64,000 nucleotides of DNA from the NCBI RefSeq assembly GCF_027409185.1, contig NC_084463.1, positions 72,835,852 to 72,899,851 on the forward strand, given 5' to 3'. Position 1 is the stretch's first letter. Each line of letters starts with the position of its first letter. The notes under the pieces were generated by a model. The model did no database searches and had not been told where the DNA came from. It saw only the letters and a program-made list of their open reading frames with translations. This document shows, one piece after another, positions 21,840 to 34,605 of this stretch. Source of the DNA: Cynocephalus volans (lineage: Eukaryota > Chordata > Mammalia > Dermoptera > Cynocephalidae). The translations under genes were made by a program, and so were the position numbers.

Positions 21840-23620
21840 AATAAATACACAAGAATAAATTGTATATTTTTATACTAGCAATGAAAAATCCAAAAAGGAA
21901 ATTAAGAAAATGATATCATGTACAATAGCTTAATAGCTTCGAAAAGAATAAAATAGGAAGAAATTAAACAAAATGAGTGAAAGGCCTGTTTACTGAAAAC
22001 TACAAAATAAGGCTGGGAGATATTAGGGAAGATCCAAATAAATACAGACATTTCATTTTCATGGATTGGAAGACATAATATTGCTAAGATGGCAATTCTC
22101 TCAAATTGATTTGTAGATTTGACATAATCCTTGATAAAATCCTAGCAGGTTTTTTTCTTTTTGTAGACATTGACAAGGTGATCCAAATTGAAATGAAAAA
22201 TTCAATTCATTTTTCATATATGGAAATGGAAAAAACCTAGATTAGCTAAAACAATATAAAAAGATAAAATGTTGGGGTACTTACACTTAGTATACAACCA
22301 CAGTCATCAAGATTTTTTTATATTGGCATCAGGGTACACATTTATGTTAAAAGAATGGAATAGAAAGTCCAGAACTAAGCATTTATATTTATGTTCAATT
22401 AATTTTCAACAGAGTTGCCAAAGAAATTCAATGGAGATGGGATAGTCTTTTCAACAAATGTTATTTGAAGAATTGGATATCCATGTGTTAAAAAAAAAGT
22501 TTAGAATCTTACCTCATACTGTATACAAAAATGAACTCAATATTGATTATAGACCCAAATGTAAGAGTAAAAACAGTAGGATCTCCAGAAGAAAACACAA
22601 GAGAAATTCTTTGTGACCTTCAGATAAACAAAGATTTCTTATATATCACCCCAAAAGTATGATCCATAAAAGCCAACAGTTGATAAATTGGAACTCATCA
22701 AAGTTAAAACCTTTTAATTTTTAAAAGACATCATTAAGAAAATGAAAAAAAGTCAAAAACTGGCTGAATGTTTATACATAACATAGCTGGCAAAGGATTT
22801 GTATCCATGATATATAAAGAACTTTTGCAAATGAATAATAAGACCAGTGACCCAATTAAATAAATTAAGTTTTTTTAATTGGCAAAAAATTCAAAAAAAT
22901 TTTACAAAGAAGATATATGAATGACTAATAAACTCATAAAAAGATGTTTAACATCATTAGTCATTGAGGAAATGCAAATTAAGACCACAATGAGTTACAA
23001 CTTCATATCTTATACAAAACTAGGGGACTATCACGGTACAGGCAATTTTGAAAACAGTTGGCAATTTCTTTAAAAAGTTAAACACTACCACATGACTTAG
23101 CGATTCCACTCCTAGGTATCTGTACAAAACAAATGAAAATATATATTCCCCCAAAGACTTATATACCAATGTTTATAGTGGTATGATTCATCATAGCCCA
23201 AAGCTGAAAATACTCAAATGTCCATCAACTGGTGAATGCAATGTGTTATGTCTATGCAATGGTATGCCGCTTAGCAATAAAAAGGTACGTACTACTGATA
23301 AATGCTACCACCTGGAATAACCTCAAAAATATTATGCTATGTGAAAAACCCAGACATAAAAGACTATGTATTGTGGGATTCCAGAAAACTCACTCTAGAG
23401 ATAGAGAAAGCAAATCAGTGGTTACCTAAGAGTGACAGTGGGCATCAACTACAAATAGGCACAAGGGAACTTTGAGGAGGGGGGCCGATTAAATGTTCTA
23501 AAGATGTATTTAGGTACAGATTGCACAATTCTATGAATTTATTAAAAATTACTGAACTCTACATTTACAATGGGTCAGTTTTATGGTATGGACATTGCAT
23601 TGCAATAAAGATGTTAAAAC
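21840..23620 (+). mobile_element. Old L1 3' portion (late RT to 3'UTR), plus strand
   Basis: Colinear with L1 ORF2 from the region after the RT motifs (actagcaatgaaaaatcc, tcatggattggaagacataata, aaaatcctagcaggtt) through the C-terminal region (tgactaataaactcataaaaagatg, catgacttagcgattccactcc, atgtccatcaactggtgaatg) to a 3'UTR ending at about 23620. Full of stops and frameshifts. It is an old L1M-type copy. Confidence 0.85.
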
Positions 23621-23639
23621 AACCACCACCACAACAAAC

Positions 23640-24344
23640 TAGACTTTGGAAGACAGATATATTTTTATAGTTAAAAACCATTGCAAATGTAAAGCATGAA
23701 TCTCATAAATGGACTATTCAGGATTTGTGTAACCTTGGGCTAATTATTTAATCTGTTGGGAGTGCAATTAAAAGTCTTCAAATTGAATCCTATAGCTTTT
23801 TGAGCAAGTTCCAGAAGATTGCATATAGCAGAATATACTTTTTAAAAGTTAATATGCTTTTTGTTGATTCACAAAGCATAGCTGAAATCTATTTTTTTAG
23901 TCTAAAGAACAGAAATCCAGAAATTTTAACTAACTGCTACAAACTAGGATAAGATCCCTAATCTCTTGACTTCCTTCAGTACTCTTAATTGTATCATGCT
24001 GACTCAAGCAGACCCCTGCTTCCTATTTTACATCTAGCTGTGACATAATCATACTTTTTAAAAAAAATCAAAAGCAACTTAAACAGTATACTCCTATGAA
24101 ATATATACATGATAAAATGATATTAAGAATAAAGAATGAGTATCACCAATTACAGGCAAGTATTAAGCTTGAGTGGGAAGAGGAAGGGGAATGGAATGGG
24201 GCAGAGACAGATGGAGTAATTGCTTATACTCCAGTTCTATTGAACAGTAGATCCATGGTATTCATTATGTTAATGAATTAAACAAGAAAATGAATACAAA
24301 AATAAAAATGATGTTTCTTCTCAGAAAGATACTAACATATGTCA
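23640..24344. other. Gene-free stretch
   Basis: Nothing recognised apart from a possible MIR trace near 23720-23765. Confidence 0.45.
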
Positions 24345-24410
24345 AATATTGTGGTTATAATCTTGTAAAGGGAATAAGCTATTGCTTTACAAGATTATTA
24401 CCACAATATT
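24345..24410. repeat. Near-perfect 26-bp inverted repeat (hairpin)
   Basis: Left arm 24345-24370 and right arm 24385-24410 are reverse complements at 25 of 26 positions, separated by 14 nt. A transcript from either strand would fold into a long stem-loop of miRNA-precursor size. The loop word ataagctattgctt recurs at 24431-24444, just beside the mariner fragment. No known family recognised. Confidence 0.85.
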
Positions 24411-24451
24411 TCAATATGTTATAAAATAAAATAAGCTATTGCTTATTCCTA

Positions 24452-24503
24452 GAAAAATGGAATTAAAAATATAAATCTTTTCATCAACTTTTTGAAGACT
24501 TCT
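24452..24503 (+). mobile_element. Half of a mariner-type MITE
   Basis: gaaaaatggaattaaaa followed by aatcttttcatcaactttttgaagacttc matches the right two-thirds of the 75-bp element at 26394-26468 and the inverted repeats of the mariner at 40090-40725. The left inverted repeat is missing. Confidence 0.6.
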
Positions 24504-25867
24504 TGTATACACAAATTATACATAGTTGAATATTTATGAATATTGAATTAAAAAACAATGTATAGAATTTAGAGTTTACAAAACATATATGTTATCTCAT
24601 ATGATTCCTCTAATCATGCTATAATTTAGGCAAAATATGTACTATAATCGCAGTTTTCTTAATGAGCAGTTGGAATTATGGGTTAAGTGATTTATTGAAA
24701 GCAACACAACCAAAAAATAAGGAACTTGACTCAAACCCTCACTTAGGTTCCTAGGTTCTATTCATCGTGGCTGCCACCTCTCAAGATACAGAGTATGAAA
24801 GATGATTAAGCTGACACATGCCATATGAGAGTCAAAAAGTTAAGTGTTAAAATGAAATATATATAATTTTACACCTCATTGCATATAATATTTTTGTTGG
24901 TTCCTGCTTTAAGTATCTGGATAAGCTGAATTTACCAAAAATGTTTGGAATTGATTTTACTTGTAACGTGGTTTTCTTTGCCTCTTCAGTTTTAAGTCTA
25001 AACTGAGCTCTAAATAGAGTTACTAATCAGCTGTTTGAGAGACTTCCTTTTGATTTGTTTTTTTATATAAAAAATGACTTGGTATTGAGATATTTGGGGT
25101 AAATTTTTTCCCAGGACATTTGAACTAGTTTAGGGTATATGTTTTTAATCTTTCTTTATGAATGTGCAATTCAGCAGGATGTAGAGGACTTAAAAATAAG
25201 CCAGGAATATTAATTGCAGTTCTCTGAACCACTTGGCCAGTGGGCCTGTGAACAGAGAGGTTACTACAGGCATTATGGATTCCTTGCTAAGTTTATAACT
25301 ATTAATTGTTAATTTATAGAACATTTTCTTGCAAATCCTTCAATTGTTCAGAATATTACAGGTTTTATGCATATACCTTAGAGTAGGGTTGAGTGGGAGG
25401 TAAGTGACAAAATAGATGTTTTCTTGGCAAGTTATAATTGGGAGACTTTTCTAGGGTACCAAATAAATTCAGTAACAGATATGGATTGGATTTGGAATTC
25501 AGTTGTTAAATTCTTTAACAATAAAGTAGCTTCAGACCAGATTTAACTTAAAGAAATGAATTTTCAAAAATCATAACAAAGATTTTAAATACTGGATATA
25601 TGAATTTATTGTGTTTATTCAGGTTTATAAGTGTGATCTTCTGCTTCTCTCCTCTGCAAAGAAACTGAGATACAGCTAAATTTATACCACTCTTTCCTAT
25701 GTTCTCTAAAAAAAGCTCTTTTTAATTGCATATTATATACCATAAATCATTGAAATATTTTGCTTTTCTACTGTTGTAAACTTAGTGGTTATTTTATAAA
25801 TGTTTATTTACTTTAAAGTAAATGTTTATTTACTTTATAAATAGAATTGCTGTGAAAACTGTAAGCG
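24504..25867. other. Gene-free AT-rich stretch
   Basis: No gene recognised. A small tandem duplication of taaatgtttatttacttta lies at 25797-25840. Confidence 0.5.
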
Positions 25868-26036
25868 ACTTTTGAGCCCATTTAGTAGCCAGACCTTCTC
25901 ATTTACAAATAAGGAAATTAAAGTGGAGAGGTTGAGAGACGTGCACAAAAGTCACCAGCTAGTTAGTGATAGAGTTAGGACTATAGCCTAGATCATAAGA
26001 CCCCATCCTGGGTTCTTTCCACTCTACCATAATGCA
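25868..26036 (+). repeat. MIR SINE relic, plus strand
   Basis: ctcatttacaaataaggaaatta, gtcaccagctagttagtgatagag and ccatcctgggttctttccactctaccat follow the MIR consensus order in plus orientation. Confidence 0.65.
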
Positions 26037-26254
26037 GATTAAACACAAAATTTTAACAACCACCACAACGTGGTCATGGTCCCGTTACTCTATCAGTATT
26101 GGTAGATGATTGTTCAAGTGAAAAATTTGGTTAGGGGGACTCATCAGAAAAGCATTAATAGACTTTAAACATTTTATCTTAAACTGAAACTCTAAATTTG
26201 CATTTTTTACCAATCTTTTGGTCATATCTCTTGATATGTGCCCATTGAATTGGG

Positions 26255-26256
<2 letters not shown>

Positions 26257-26302
<46 letters not shown>

Positions 26303-26314
26303 ACACACACACAC
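26257..26314. repeat. (AC)n microsatellite
   Basis: About 29 AC dinucleotides with one interruption (ccac) near 26301. Likely length-polymorphic. Confidence 0.97.
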
Positions 26315-26393
26315 GGCATAAATCACACCAATAGTACAGCATTTAGTCTTTCCAGTGCCAATTTCTTTAGGTTATTAGCGAACTTAAATACAA

Positions 26394-26468
26394 GGGTACT
26401 TTAAAAAGTTTGTGGAAAAATAGAATTAAAAGAGAATATGAATCTTTCCATGGACTTTTCGACGTACC
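26394..26468. mobile_element. Mariner-derived MITE, complete
   Basis: A 75-bp element whose ends are inverted repeats: gggtactttaaaaagtttgtgg at the left and the complement of ccatggacttttcgacgtacc at the right. The same terminal words bound the mariner copy at 40090-40725, so it is a miniature derivative of that family, probably Hsmar2/MADE2-like (name from memory). Confidence 0.75.
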
Positions 26469-26568
26469 TTGTACACTTGACCAAGTGATATGAGTGCTGA
26501 ATTTTTCTAGGTTTTTATCATTTCCCCTCCCCATTTAAAAAATTCTTAGCCTCACACACATTTAGGCA

Positions 26569-26712
26569 AATTTTCTTTCTTCCTTCCCTCCTTCTCTCCT
26601 TCCTCTTTCCCTCTGCTCCCCTCCCATCCCCTCCGTCCTCTTCCTTCTTTCTCTTGCACTCTCCTCCCCATCTCTGTCTTCCTGTGTCTGTCTCCTGTCT
26701 CTTTCTTTTTAC
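26569..26712. repeat. Polypyrimidine tract
   Basis: About 140 bases with almost only C and T on the plus strand (ttccttccctccttctctcc and similar). Low-complexity; capable of triplex formation in principle. Confidence 0.9.
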
Positions 26713-27592
26713 TGACTAGACTTTATGGAGTCTCTTCAAAATCTTCTACTTGGTTCTAAGAAATAACTCTCTTTGTTTCCCTGTTACTGTTTCATTATTT
26801 ACATAGTAGTTAATCGAATGACAGAATAACAATAATAATTGCAAGTGGCATAAACAGGCCTGGGAAACCATAATGGACCCTTGGTAAACATTACTTAACT
26901 GTTGAAGCATTAATGCTGGGATGTTTGCATCATCTTACTGCAAACCCTTAGCATGGGTGGGAATCAGGAGGATGTTTACAGAGGCGAAGGAGGAACCAGT
27001 AAGAGAGATTTTACTCAACATTATCATTACAGTGCCCAAATAGTGACAGCTTTTAAAAAATTTTTGGATGATAAAATATTTTCATTGTATTCTAAATCAT
27101 ATTTTCAAAAAGATTAAAGAACAAAAGTTATTCTGCTACTCTGAGATTACATCATTATTAATAATGTGACATAGTTCCTTCTAGTCTTTCTGTGGTTATA
27201 TACATTTTTATTTATAGACTAGGGATCATATTGGACATGTAGTTTACTGTTTAGACTTCTTTTTTAATCACTGACTTACACTATGAGTATTTTTCAAATT
27301 AAATATTCTTTCAAAATGTACATTTTTCATGATTTTACAGGAGTTCATTCTATGAATTTACTAAAATTATTCACCCAATTGCATATTATTGTATGTTTGG
27401 TTATTTCTGAGCCTTTTCTCCACTTTTAAAGAAGTAGTATACCTGAGTGAATAAAAACATGAACTTTATAGTCAGCACCTACTAATCATAGAATATGGCA
27501 CATAGTAGGTGCCTAAAAGTATTAGTGATAAAAATCTGGCAGTGCAGTTTCTTCTTCTCATGCTTATGTTTTATAAAACTTACGGCTGTGCA
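26713..27592. other. Gene-free stretch with a possible old L1 trace
   Basis: No gene. At about 27100-27420 the text (gggatcatattggacatgtag, ttttttaatcactgactta, ttcattctatgaatttac) resembles an ancient L1-like relic in minus orientation, but divergence is too high to be sure. Confidence 0.35.
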
Positions 27593-27686
27593 TGCGGGTG
27601 TGCGCGCGCGCGTGTGTGTGCGTGCGTGTGCGCGCGTGCGCGCGCGCTTGTGTGTGTCTGTGTGTGTGCGTGTGTGTGTGTCTGTG
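27593..27686. repeat. Alternating GT/GC tract
   Basis: Nearly 94 bases of alternating purine and pyrimidine, including tgcgcgcgcgcg and gcgcgcgtgcgcgcgcgc, with flanking GT repeats. Such sequence readily adopts left-handed Z-DNA. Confidence 0.95.
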
Positions 27687-29352
27687 TAATTTTTACATAG
27701 TTTTCCCAACCGTACACTTTAGGTAGTGATTAAATTTGCTTTATTCTTATGAATTAATTTAATAGGAAATAACATATGTATTGTTAGATATTTTATTTTG
27801 AGTCTTGTCATCAAATAACATATTTTAACTTTCCATCTATTTAGGTTTTATTTTAGGTCCCTCCATTAAGTTATGTAGTTTCTTTGATGTAGGTGATATA
27901 TTTTTTTCTTAAGTTTTTTTTTGGGTATTTATATCTTTGTGATTATTATAAAGAAAAATATCTTTATTGTTACATTCTGATTTGCTAAATTGTAAACTGT
28001 TCAATTCTGTTCTTAGTTTTAAGAGTCTCTTAATTTGCTGATTTTTTAAAGATCTATTTAACATAACTGTTCATTTCAGTTGAATGTGAACTAATAAAAA
28101 ATCCAAGAATAGAAGAAAGAAATGTCCAACCCAGACAAATTTCATAAGGACACCCCTACCTATGCTGAGTCCATTTTCACAGATAATTGAAAGGAGTATA
28201 CATTTTTATAATCACCTCAATTTCTTAGCCACATTGTACCTGTCTATTGATGAATCATAACATCGAATCTAAACAGTCAGACTAATGATGTATCCCTTAT
28301 AATAAGTAAGTCTTTAGTCCTGAAGTGAACATTATATATACATATGATTATACCTTAGAAATATCTATTTAAATTAGAAAATATCTATTTCAACATGTAG
28401 GCAGACCTGGACTATAATGAAGTAGTCAGATGCTTTCACTGACTTGTAAAAAGAAAGATGTGAATTTAAGAAAATAAAAAGATAGTAGTCATACCAAAGA
28501 AGCTCATGGAAATGGAAGAGCATAGATGCAGAAGAAGAAAATAAAAACTAAGGTTAATTGGTCAGTTTATTTGTACATAAGAGAAAAAAAAAAAGGGAAA
28601 TAATAGGCAGAAACTAATCACAGATTTCAAAGTGGAAAAAATTAAGAAGTTTGTTAGTTTTGTACATGAGCGTGGCTTTCTTTCACCCTTCCCACTTCAG
28701 GCTTGGAGTCCAAGTTACAAGTTCCCAAGTACTGCTCTGCTCTATTCCTTCTGGTTTTCCTGCATCTTACCCAAACCTTTATGAATTGTCCATCTAAATT
28801 CTCAAGTTGTCCAATCTGAGTGTGTTATTTATTTCTCACTGGGGCACTAAATGATACAATAATTGATATTCACAATGGCCCGTGAAACACACCCTCAAAA
28901 ATGAGACCCTGGGAATGGGTTGCTTATATATTTAAGGAACACTGGGAAAACCTCCCTGACTGGGGGAAATAAGGTGCAGGTAATACATGTCATGTGGTGG
29001 ATCATGCTTACTTCAGTTGTCATTGGTGGTGGCATGGGCTAGAGGGCAAGGCATTGATTGTTGTGGCTGTAGCATTTAGTCACTAAGTCAACAAGTGTGA
29101 TCACAATGATTGTGGAGTTGGTTACCTGGTGCCCTGATTTTATTAGTGTCACTGTATACATCATCATTTGTGGTTTTTCTACTCCCTAATAATGTCTTTG
29201 ACAATAGCTTATTCATTGAATGTTCCTTATATTGCTTGATTTGAGTGTGTTATCTAATTATACTGGCTGGGGCCTTGGCAGGAGAGACTTTATCTGTTAT
29301 TAGATGACAGGGAATAAATCACGATCTTTTAAAATAGCATTCAAATGAGAGT
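27687..29352. other. Gene-free AT-rich stretch
   Basis: No gene or confident repeat recognised in 1.7 kb. Confidence 0.5.
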
Positions 29353-29706
29353 TATCTTAGTTCAGGCTGCTATAGCAAAGTACTATAGAATGGGTGGCTT
29401 ATAAAAAACAGAAATTTATTACTCATGGTCCTGGAAGGTGGAAGTCCTATATCAGGGTGCCAGCACAGTTGAGTTTGGTTAGGGCCCTCTTCTGATTGCA
29501 GACTCTTGTCTTCTCGTTGTATCCTCACATGGTGGAAAAAGAGTGAAAGGACTCTCTGGGGTGCCTTTTATGAGGACAGTATACCCATTTATGAGGGGTC
29601 CTTCATGATCTAATGACTTCTCCAAAGGCCCCACCTTTTAATACCATCACATTGGGAGTTTCAACATATCAATTTTGGGGGGGACACAGATATTCAGTGC
29701 ATTGTA
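29353..29706 (+). repeat. Old 350-bp interspersed repeat, complete copy
   Basis: Runs from tcttagttcaggctgctata through aacagaaatttattactcatgg, ggaaggtggaagtcc, tgtatcctcacatggtgg and cacattgggagtttcaacat to gggggacacagatattcag. I know this word order as a common mammalian repeat but cannot name the family safely. A second copy, split by a pseudogene, lies at 41338-41416 and 45209-45436. Confidence 0.75.
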
Positions 29707-31484
29707 AGAGCAATATGTTTTCAGTAAGTTATTTAAGCTTATTCTTATCTAACCGCTGCAGACATGGAGACTTGAAAATTCTCTGTTCAAAGTAATAAAT
29801 AATGTCTATGATTAAATGCCATAATAATTTTCATCATTTTAATGAGATTGATTTGATCCTTGCATTGTAATAGGAACCTTGTTAGCATCTAAAATGTGTA
29901 TGACAGGTGTATATCATGTTACACTAATGTTATTTTAATTTTTAATACCTAATTTTTCATTGTTTTAAAGAAAACATAAACAATAGTATCAAATAGTAAA
30001 ATATTTTTAAACAATTTCCTTTAGAGAGCCATCTTACTTCCATGTTTAGGATAAGACATTCAGACTCTTCACTGTCATTGCATAGTCTAAGAGACTACTC
30101 TTAATTGTCTTAATACCACTGAATAGCACTCAGTGATTCATGGAGCTTTCCACTAAAATATGTGGTTACCAAATATGGTGAAAGAACAATACTAAAATAC
30201 TTAGTGTTACTTTTCAAAAGTTGGCTGTACACCCACACTGCTAACTGTTGCTGGTGTTCCATCTGCTTTTCTAATGTAAAGGCATTAGAAGAAGATTTTT
30301 TTTTTCTATGAGGTAATGGTTTCAAGCATCTAATTTTTGATGATTCTTGTGTATCCATTTACAGTAATTTTGAAAATAGTATTTCCTTAGTAAGTTTTTC
30401 ATTCCTTGAGAAAACCAACATATGTGAGTAGTAAAGCTTTATTATCACACAGAATATGTTCATCCTATTGAAATAAAAATTCAATTGCAACTCATTTTCA
30501 GTTGCTTTTGGGCAAATTTTACGAAATCATTGATTCTTCTAGAAAAGTTATCATCACTGTTCAATGGCATAGAAAAGATATTTCATTTTAATTTTTCTAT
30601 CATTGCACCAATATTCTCTCTTGAAGTTGGTATGATAATTTTTTCTACAAATTCTTATGGTTAACTACATTTTGCAACCACTGGAGCTATTCTTCAGTGT
30701 AAGATTTCTCACACTCATGGACCCTGATCACTAAAAACCAGTAGTGACTTTCCAACCTTTGTGATGTGCAAAAACACCCACATACATTTCCAAAATGTTC
30801 CCCTAGGAGGCAGCATCATTCCCTTGGAGAATCATTGGACTATAGCAACATTATCACACTTTCAAAGTCACTGAGAAAGATTGATTTGGGTTTATTGAAA
30901 TAAATTATTCCAGCTGGCCGCAAATTTAAATATGCTAACAGAAAAGATTTCAAAGGTCTTTTGCAGTATCATCATCTAACTCCTAGTCAGTGAACACAGC
31001 ACCTTCACAAACCTACCTGAGAAAGGATTTTCAGTCTCTGATTTTTCCGAGGTCTAGGGGCTCACTACCTTAAAAGGCAGTCCACTCACTGTTACAAAAT
31101 CTTACTTTTAGAAAGTCCTTTTATAGGAGGAATTGGCATCTTCAATGCCCAGGTGTGGAAAAGAGAGAAGCCAGTTAACGTGCAGTGCTTTCTAGCTCTA
31201 CTTTTTTGCCTCTCCAGCACATGGCTTGTTCCATTGACCTGACTTAGGTTATTATTCATGTTAACAGAGTCAGAAAAATAAGCGGTTCTATCCAAACAAC
31301 GTCTCTCACGTCTGAGATTTTCTCTCCCTTTTCTTTGTGAGGTTCAAAATTTGACTTCTCGTGTCCTCCCCCCCCCCCCACATGTGAAACTATAGAACTT
31401 TTCTCCAAATGAATAGGTATTAATTTTTCCAGGGCAAGCATCCACAGCAGGAGCCTGCATTTCAAGCTGTTCTTTTTTCTCTCA
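29707..31484. other. Gene-free stretch
   Basis: No gene or confident repeat. A run of 11 C lies at 31369-31379. Confidence 0.5.
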
Positions 31485-31850
31485 CCTTCTAAATGTCACG
31501 TCCCCCAAACCTCCCTCTTCAGCCCTCAGCCCTTACTCATCCACATGTGCGACTTCACTAGCCACCAGCACACCGATGACTCTTGAGTTGATATATCTGG
31601 CTCATACCCCTCTCTTTTGGTTTAGATCTGTTTATCTACTGTTCTCCAGAATAACTGAGCGATACGTGTTCAAAACTTAGCTCTTTTCTACCTGGAGAAA
31701 TTATCCCACCATCGTTCAGTCAACCAAAACAAAAATGTTCAGATTATATGAGTTTTCTTTAACTCACAACCCAGATTGTTTTAATTAGTAAATCCTATTG
31801 GAAATCTCTCATGGTTGCCCTGTTTTCTCCAACATCAATCTCAATGCCCT
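31485..31850 (+). mobile_element. L2 LINE fragment, plus strand
   Basis: The text cagcccttactcatccacatg, ccgatgactcttgag, gttcaaaacttagctc and caacatcaatctcaatgcc follows L2 ORF2 order at high divergence. Confidence 0.45.
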
Positions 31851-31861
31851 AATAATAATGG

Positions 31862-32032
31862 TGCTCAGCAAATGAGAATTACCGTTTGCCAGGAACTGAG
31901 CTAGACTCAGTAATATTATTAAAAAAGTAATATTATTCTAATATTACACAGAAGAAACTAAGGCACAATTAGGTAAAATAATCCCTCCAAAGAACTTAGT
32001 TGGCACGAGATGAAACCAGGATTGAAAGCTAG
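31862..32032 (+). repeat. MIR SINE relic, plus strand
   Basis: gtttgccaggaactgagctaga, acacagaagaaactaaggcac and ttggcacgagatgaaaccagg follow MIR order. Confidence 0.55.
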
Positions 32033-32059
32033 TTCACCCTTTCACCAAATCCCATATTT

Positions 32060-33222
32060 TTAACTCTACCATCAATTTCCACCATGAGAATTGTTGAAAG
32101 TACTCTTCTGGTTTTCCTGCCTCCATATATTTTTCCTCTAGTCTCACTTTTACTTTGGTGTCAAAGTAATCATTCTCAGATACAAATCTGATTGTGTGAC
32201 TCCCAACCTTAAAATCCTTTAATGTCTCTGTTTTTCTTTTATTCCAATATAAAACCCAGACTTGGCTTAGCACAAAAGATAATTCCTGAGGTGGCCTCAG
32301 TCTACCTCTCTAGCTTCAGCATCTGCAGTCTCACCAAGGACAAACACACTTCACTCCAGTCACGGAAACGACTTGTGGTTCTCTAAATGCATCATGTTGT
32401 GTCACACCTCAGTACCTTCTAGAGTGCTTTGTGGTCCATCTGGGTCACCTGTCCCACCTTCTCTGCTGGGCCAATTTCTTCAAGACTTGCTCATGTCACC
32501 TTCTCTAAGAAGTCTTCCCTGAAATTCTTTTATTCAGACAATTTCATTTTCTCCTTTTATACCCTGTGTAAGTTTCCATTTTAGAAACTACATTATTTCA
32601 TCTGCATTCCCCCAAAAGCAGACTCTTAAGACAAGGGATCAAGTGTAAGTAGTTTGAGATGCACATGGAATGGTGGGGCAAATGGGGAAGTGATACATGG
32701 AAGAGAAATCAGATAGAAGTGGGTGTGTGGTTAACCACAGAGAGCCAGTGGATCTTAAATCCTCCAGGAAAAATTCCAGGAAATGGCACAAAACACATTT
32801 CAGAATTCAATCATCAGAGAGAGGAGATAGCTGCAATATATTTATATACATCAGCATCTTTCAGTCATTGGTTAGCACTGGAAGGTGCTCATTCTAAGAT
32901 TTTGGGGGATTACTGCTTGTTGGGCAGAGCAGACTTGTGCAGTTCTGAGAAAAGCACTCAGGCTCAGAGATGCTGCGTTATGGCTTAGGGTAAGGTTCAG
33001 GCAGCTGGAGTCATCTTGAGCGTGTTGAAAGGGTGTGGACTACGTACTGACTGGTCTTGACCCTGCACTTGACTATGGCCCTTTATTTATTTGTCTGCCT
33101 CTCCAACTAGACTATAATGTAAGCAAATGCCTTATAGTTACCTCTACATTCCCAGAACTTAGGACAGCAGCTGCTTAGATAGATTACTTTCTAAAAGATG
33201 GCTGGGTAAAAGAATAAATAAT
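32060..33222 (+). mobile_element. L2 LINE, plus strand, interrupted
   Basis: L2 3' region in two parts: 32060-32612 (ctgattgtgtgactcccaacc, aaaatcctttaatgtctctg, ttgctcatgtcaccttctctaag, tacattatttcat) and 33067-33222 (tttatttatttgtctgcctct, actagactataatgtaagc, agaataaat). The 0.45 kb between them is not L2. Confidence 0.7.
32613..33066. repeat. Unassigned 0.45-kb insert within L2
   Basis: This block interrupts the L2 between ttatttcat and tttatttatttg, so it is an insertion. It starts with ctgcattcccccaaaagcag and ends near cttgactatgg. No coding capacity; open frames of 66 and 109 codons have no motif. It could be an old LTR or DNA element. Confidence 0.5.
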
Positions 33223-33654
33223 GCAGCCCATCAGTAATGCAAGTAGGTACAGAAGTTCCAGGTGCAGAGGTAATAGATTGAAGCTTTTCCATGGAGGTTA
33301 GAGTGGGGAACATCTTTGGCATGTGAAGGTATTTCCAGTTGGCTTAGCTATTGGATTTCCCCCTTTGTCTTGGAGACTCAATGAAATTATGTTCTGAAAT
33401 AGCTCTGTCATTATTCATTGATGTATTCATTTATCCACAAATATTTATTAGCTATTACCATGTACCAGGCACAATGCAAGGATTTAGCATAAACTCTCTC
33501 AAAATTTTATGTCACTGAGTTTTTATCTTGTTTATGGATATTTCCAGGATATTTGTGAAATACCTGAAATTCTGTATAAAAATACTTGTTTGCATTTTTA
33601 TGAATGTCAGGTTTCTCTTATATATTACAAATCACCTCCTGGAGATGTTAATGG
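33223..33654. other. Gene-free stretch
   Basis: A MIR- or L2-like phrase, ccacaaatatttattagctattaccatgtaccaggc, occurs at 33435-33470; the rest is unassigned. Confidence 0.4.
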
Positions 33655-33918
33655 AAATTTTGCTTTAACAATAACAGTACTTCACAGCTGCTTCGCAGTT
33701 TTACAAACCTCTTTTATGATCACTACATTTGATTGTTGCAACAATCCTGTGAGATAGAAAGAGCAGATAGTATGTCCCTACTTTACAGATGAGGAAAGTA
33801 ATGTTCAGGAACTGTAAATCACTTGCTCAGTGTTATTCATATAGTGATTAGCATATAGTGATTAGCAGCCTTGGTTCTAAATCTTCAGAGTCCAAATTTA
33901 GTTCCGCTATACTTTATT
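33655..33918 (+). repeat. MIR SINE relic, plus strand
   Basis: Word order acaatcctgtgagatag, tactttacagatgaggaaa, aatcacttgctcagtg, agccttggttctaaatc matches MIR. A 14-bp tandem duplication (gtgattagcatata) lies inside at 33843-33868. Confidence 0.75.
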
Positions 33919-34119
33919 ATTATTAGCTTTAGCTTTATACAGAAGATCTTTATTAATCAATTAACATTAACTCATAATTAGGTACATATATGACTAATAA
34001 ATAAATATTTTTTATTATCTAGTTATTACTGGCAACATTCTCCTACCACTTAAAAATTATAATTTAGCTTATATCATGGAGACCTTACTGTGATATGAAT
34101 TTTTACTGCTGTGGCATAA

Positions 34120-34605
34120 AACAGAGTCCAGATCTCTTTGCATTTTCAGGAAAAGCTCTTTATTATCTATATCCTGCCTACCTTTCTGATTCATTTCCAG
34201 TTACTTTCTTCTGAAACACACTATACTTTGAACGCACCAGACAGTTTCCCAAACACAGGTTACAATTTTATTTCGTCCTGCTTTAGCTCATTCTCTTTCC
34301 TCAGGCTGGAATGACTTTCTTCTATTTGGCCTAATGAATGAATCCAAGAATGAACTCAAATGTCAGTTCTCTTCTTTCAGCTTTCCTGACTAACCTGGAC
34401 AGAACGAATTGCTCCCTCAGCTATGATCCCACATCACATTGTGAGAATGTCATAGCTCTTACCACATCGTCTTGTAGTCATTTATGTGTTTCTCTTCCTG
34501 GTTAAACACAATTCCTTGATAGCAAAAATCAGGTTTTATTCATCTTTGTGTTCTCAGTACTTGATTCTGTCCCTATCATGTTACAATACATCAATAATGT
34601 CTGTC
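34120..34605 (+). mobile_element. L2 LINE 3' portion, plus strand
   Basis: ctcaggctggaatgactttct, gaactcaaatgtcagttctc, ctttcctgactaacc and cttgatagcaaaaatcagg follow the L2 3' end order. Confidence 0.65.

Noticed and set aside
27482..27709. Short frames across the GT/GC tract
   Set aside because: They exist only because the dinucleotide repeat lacks stops.
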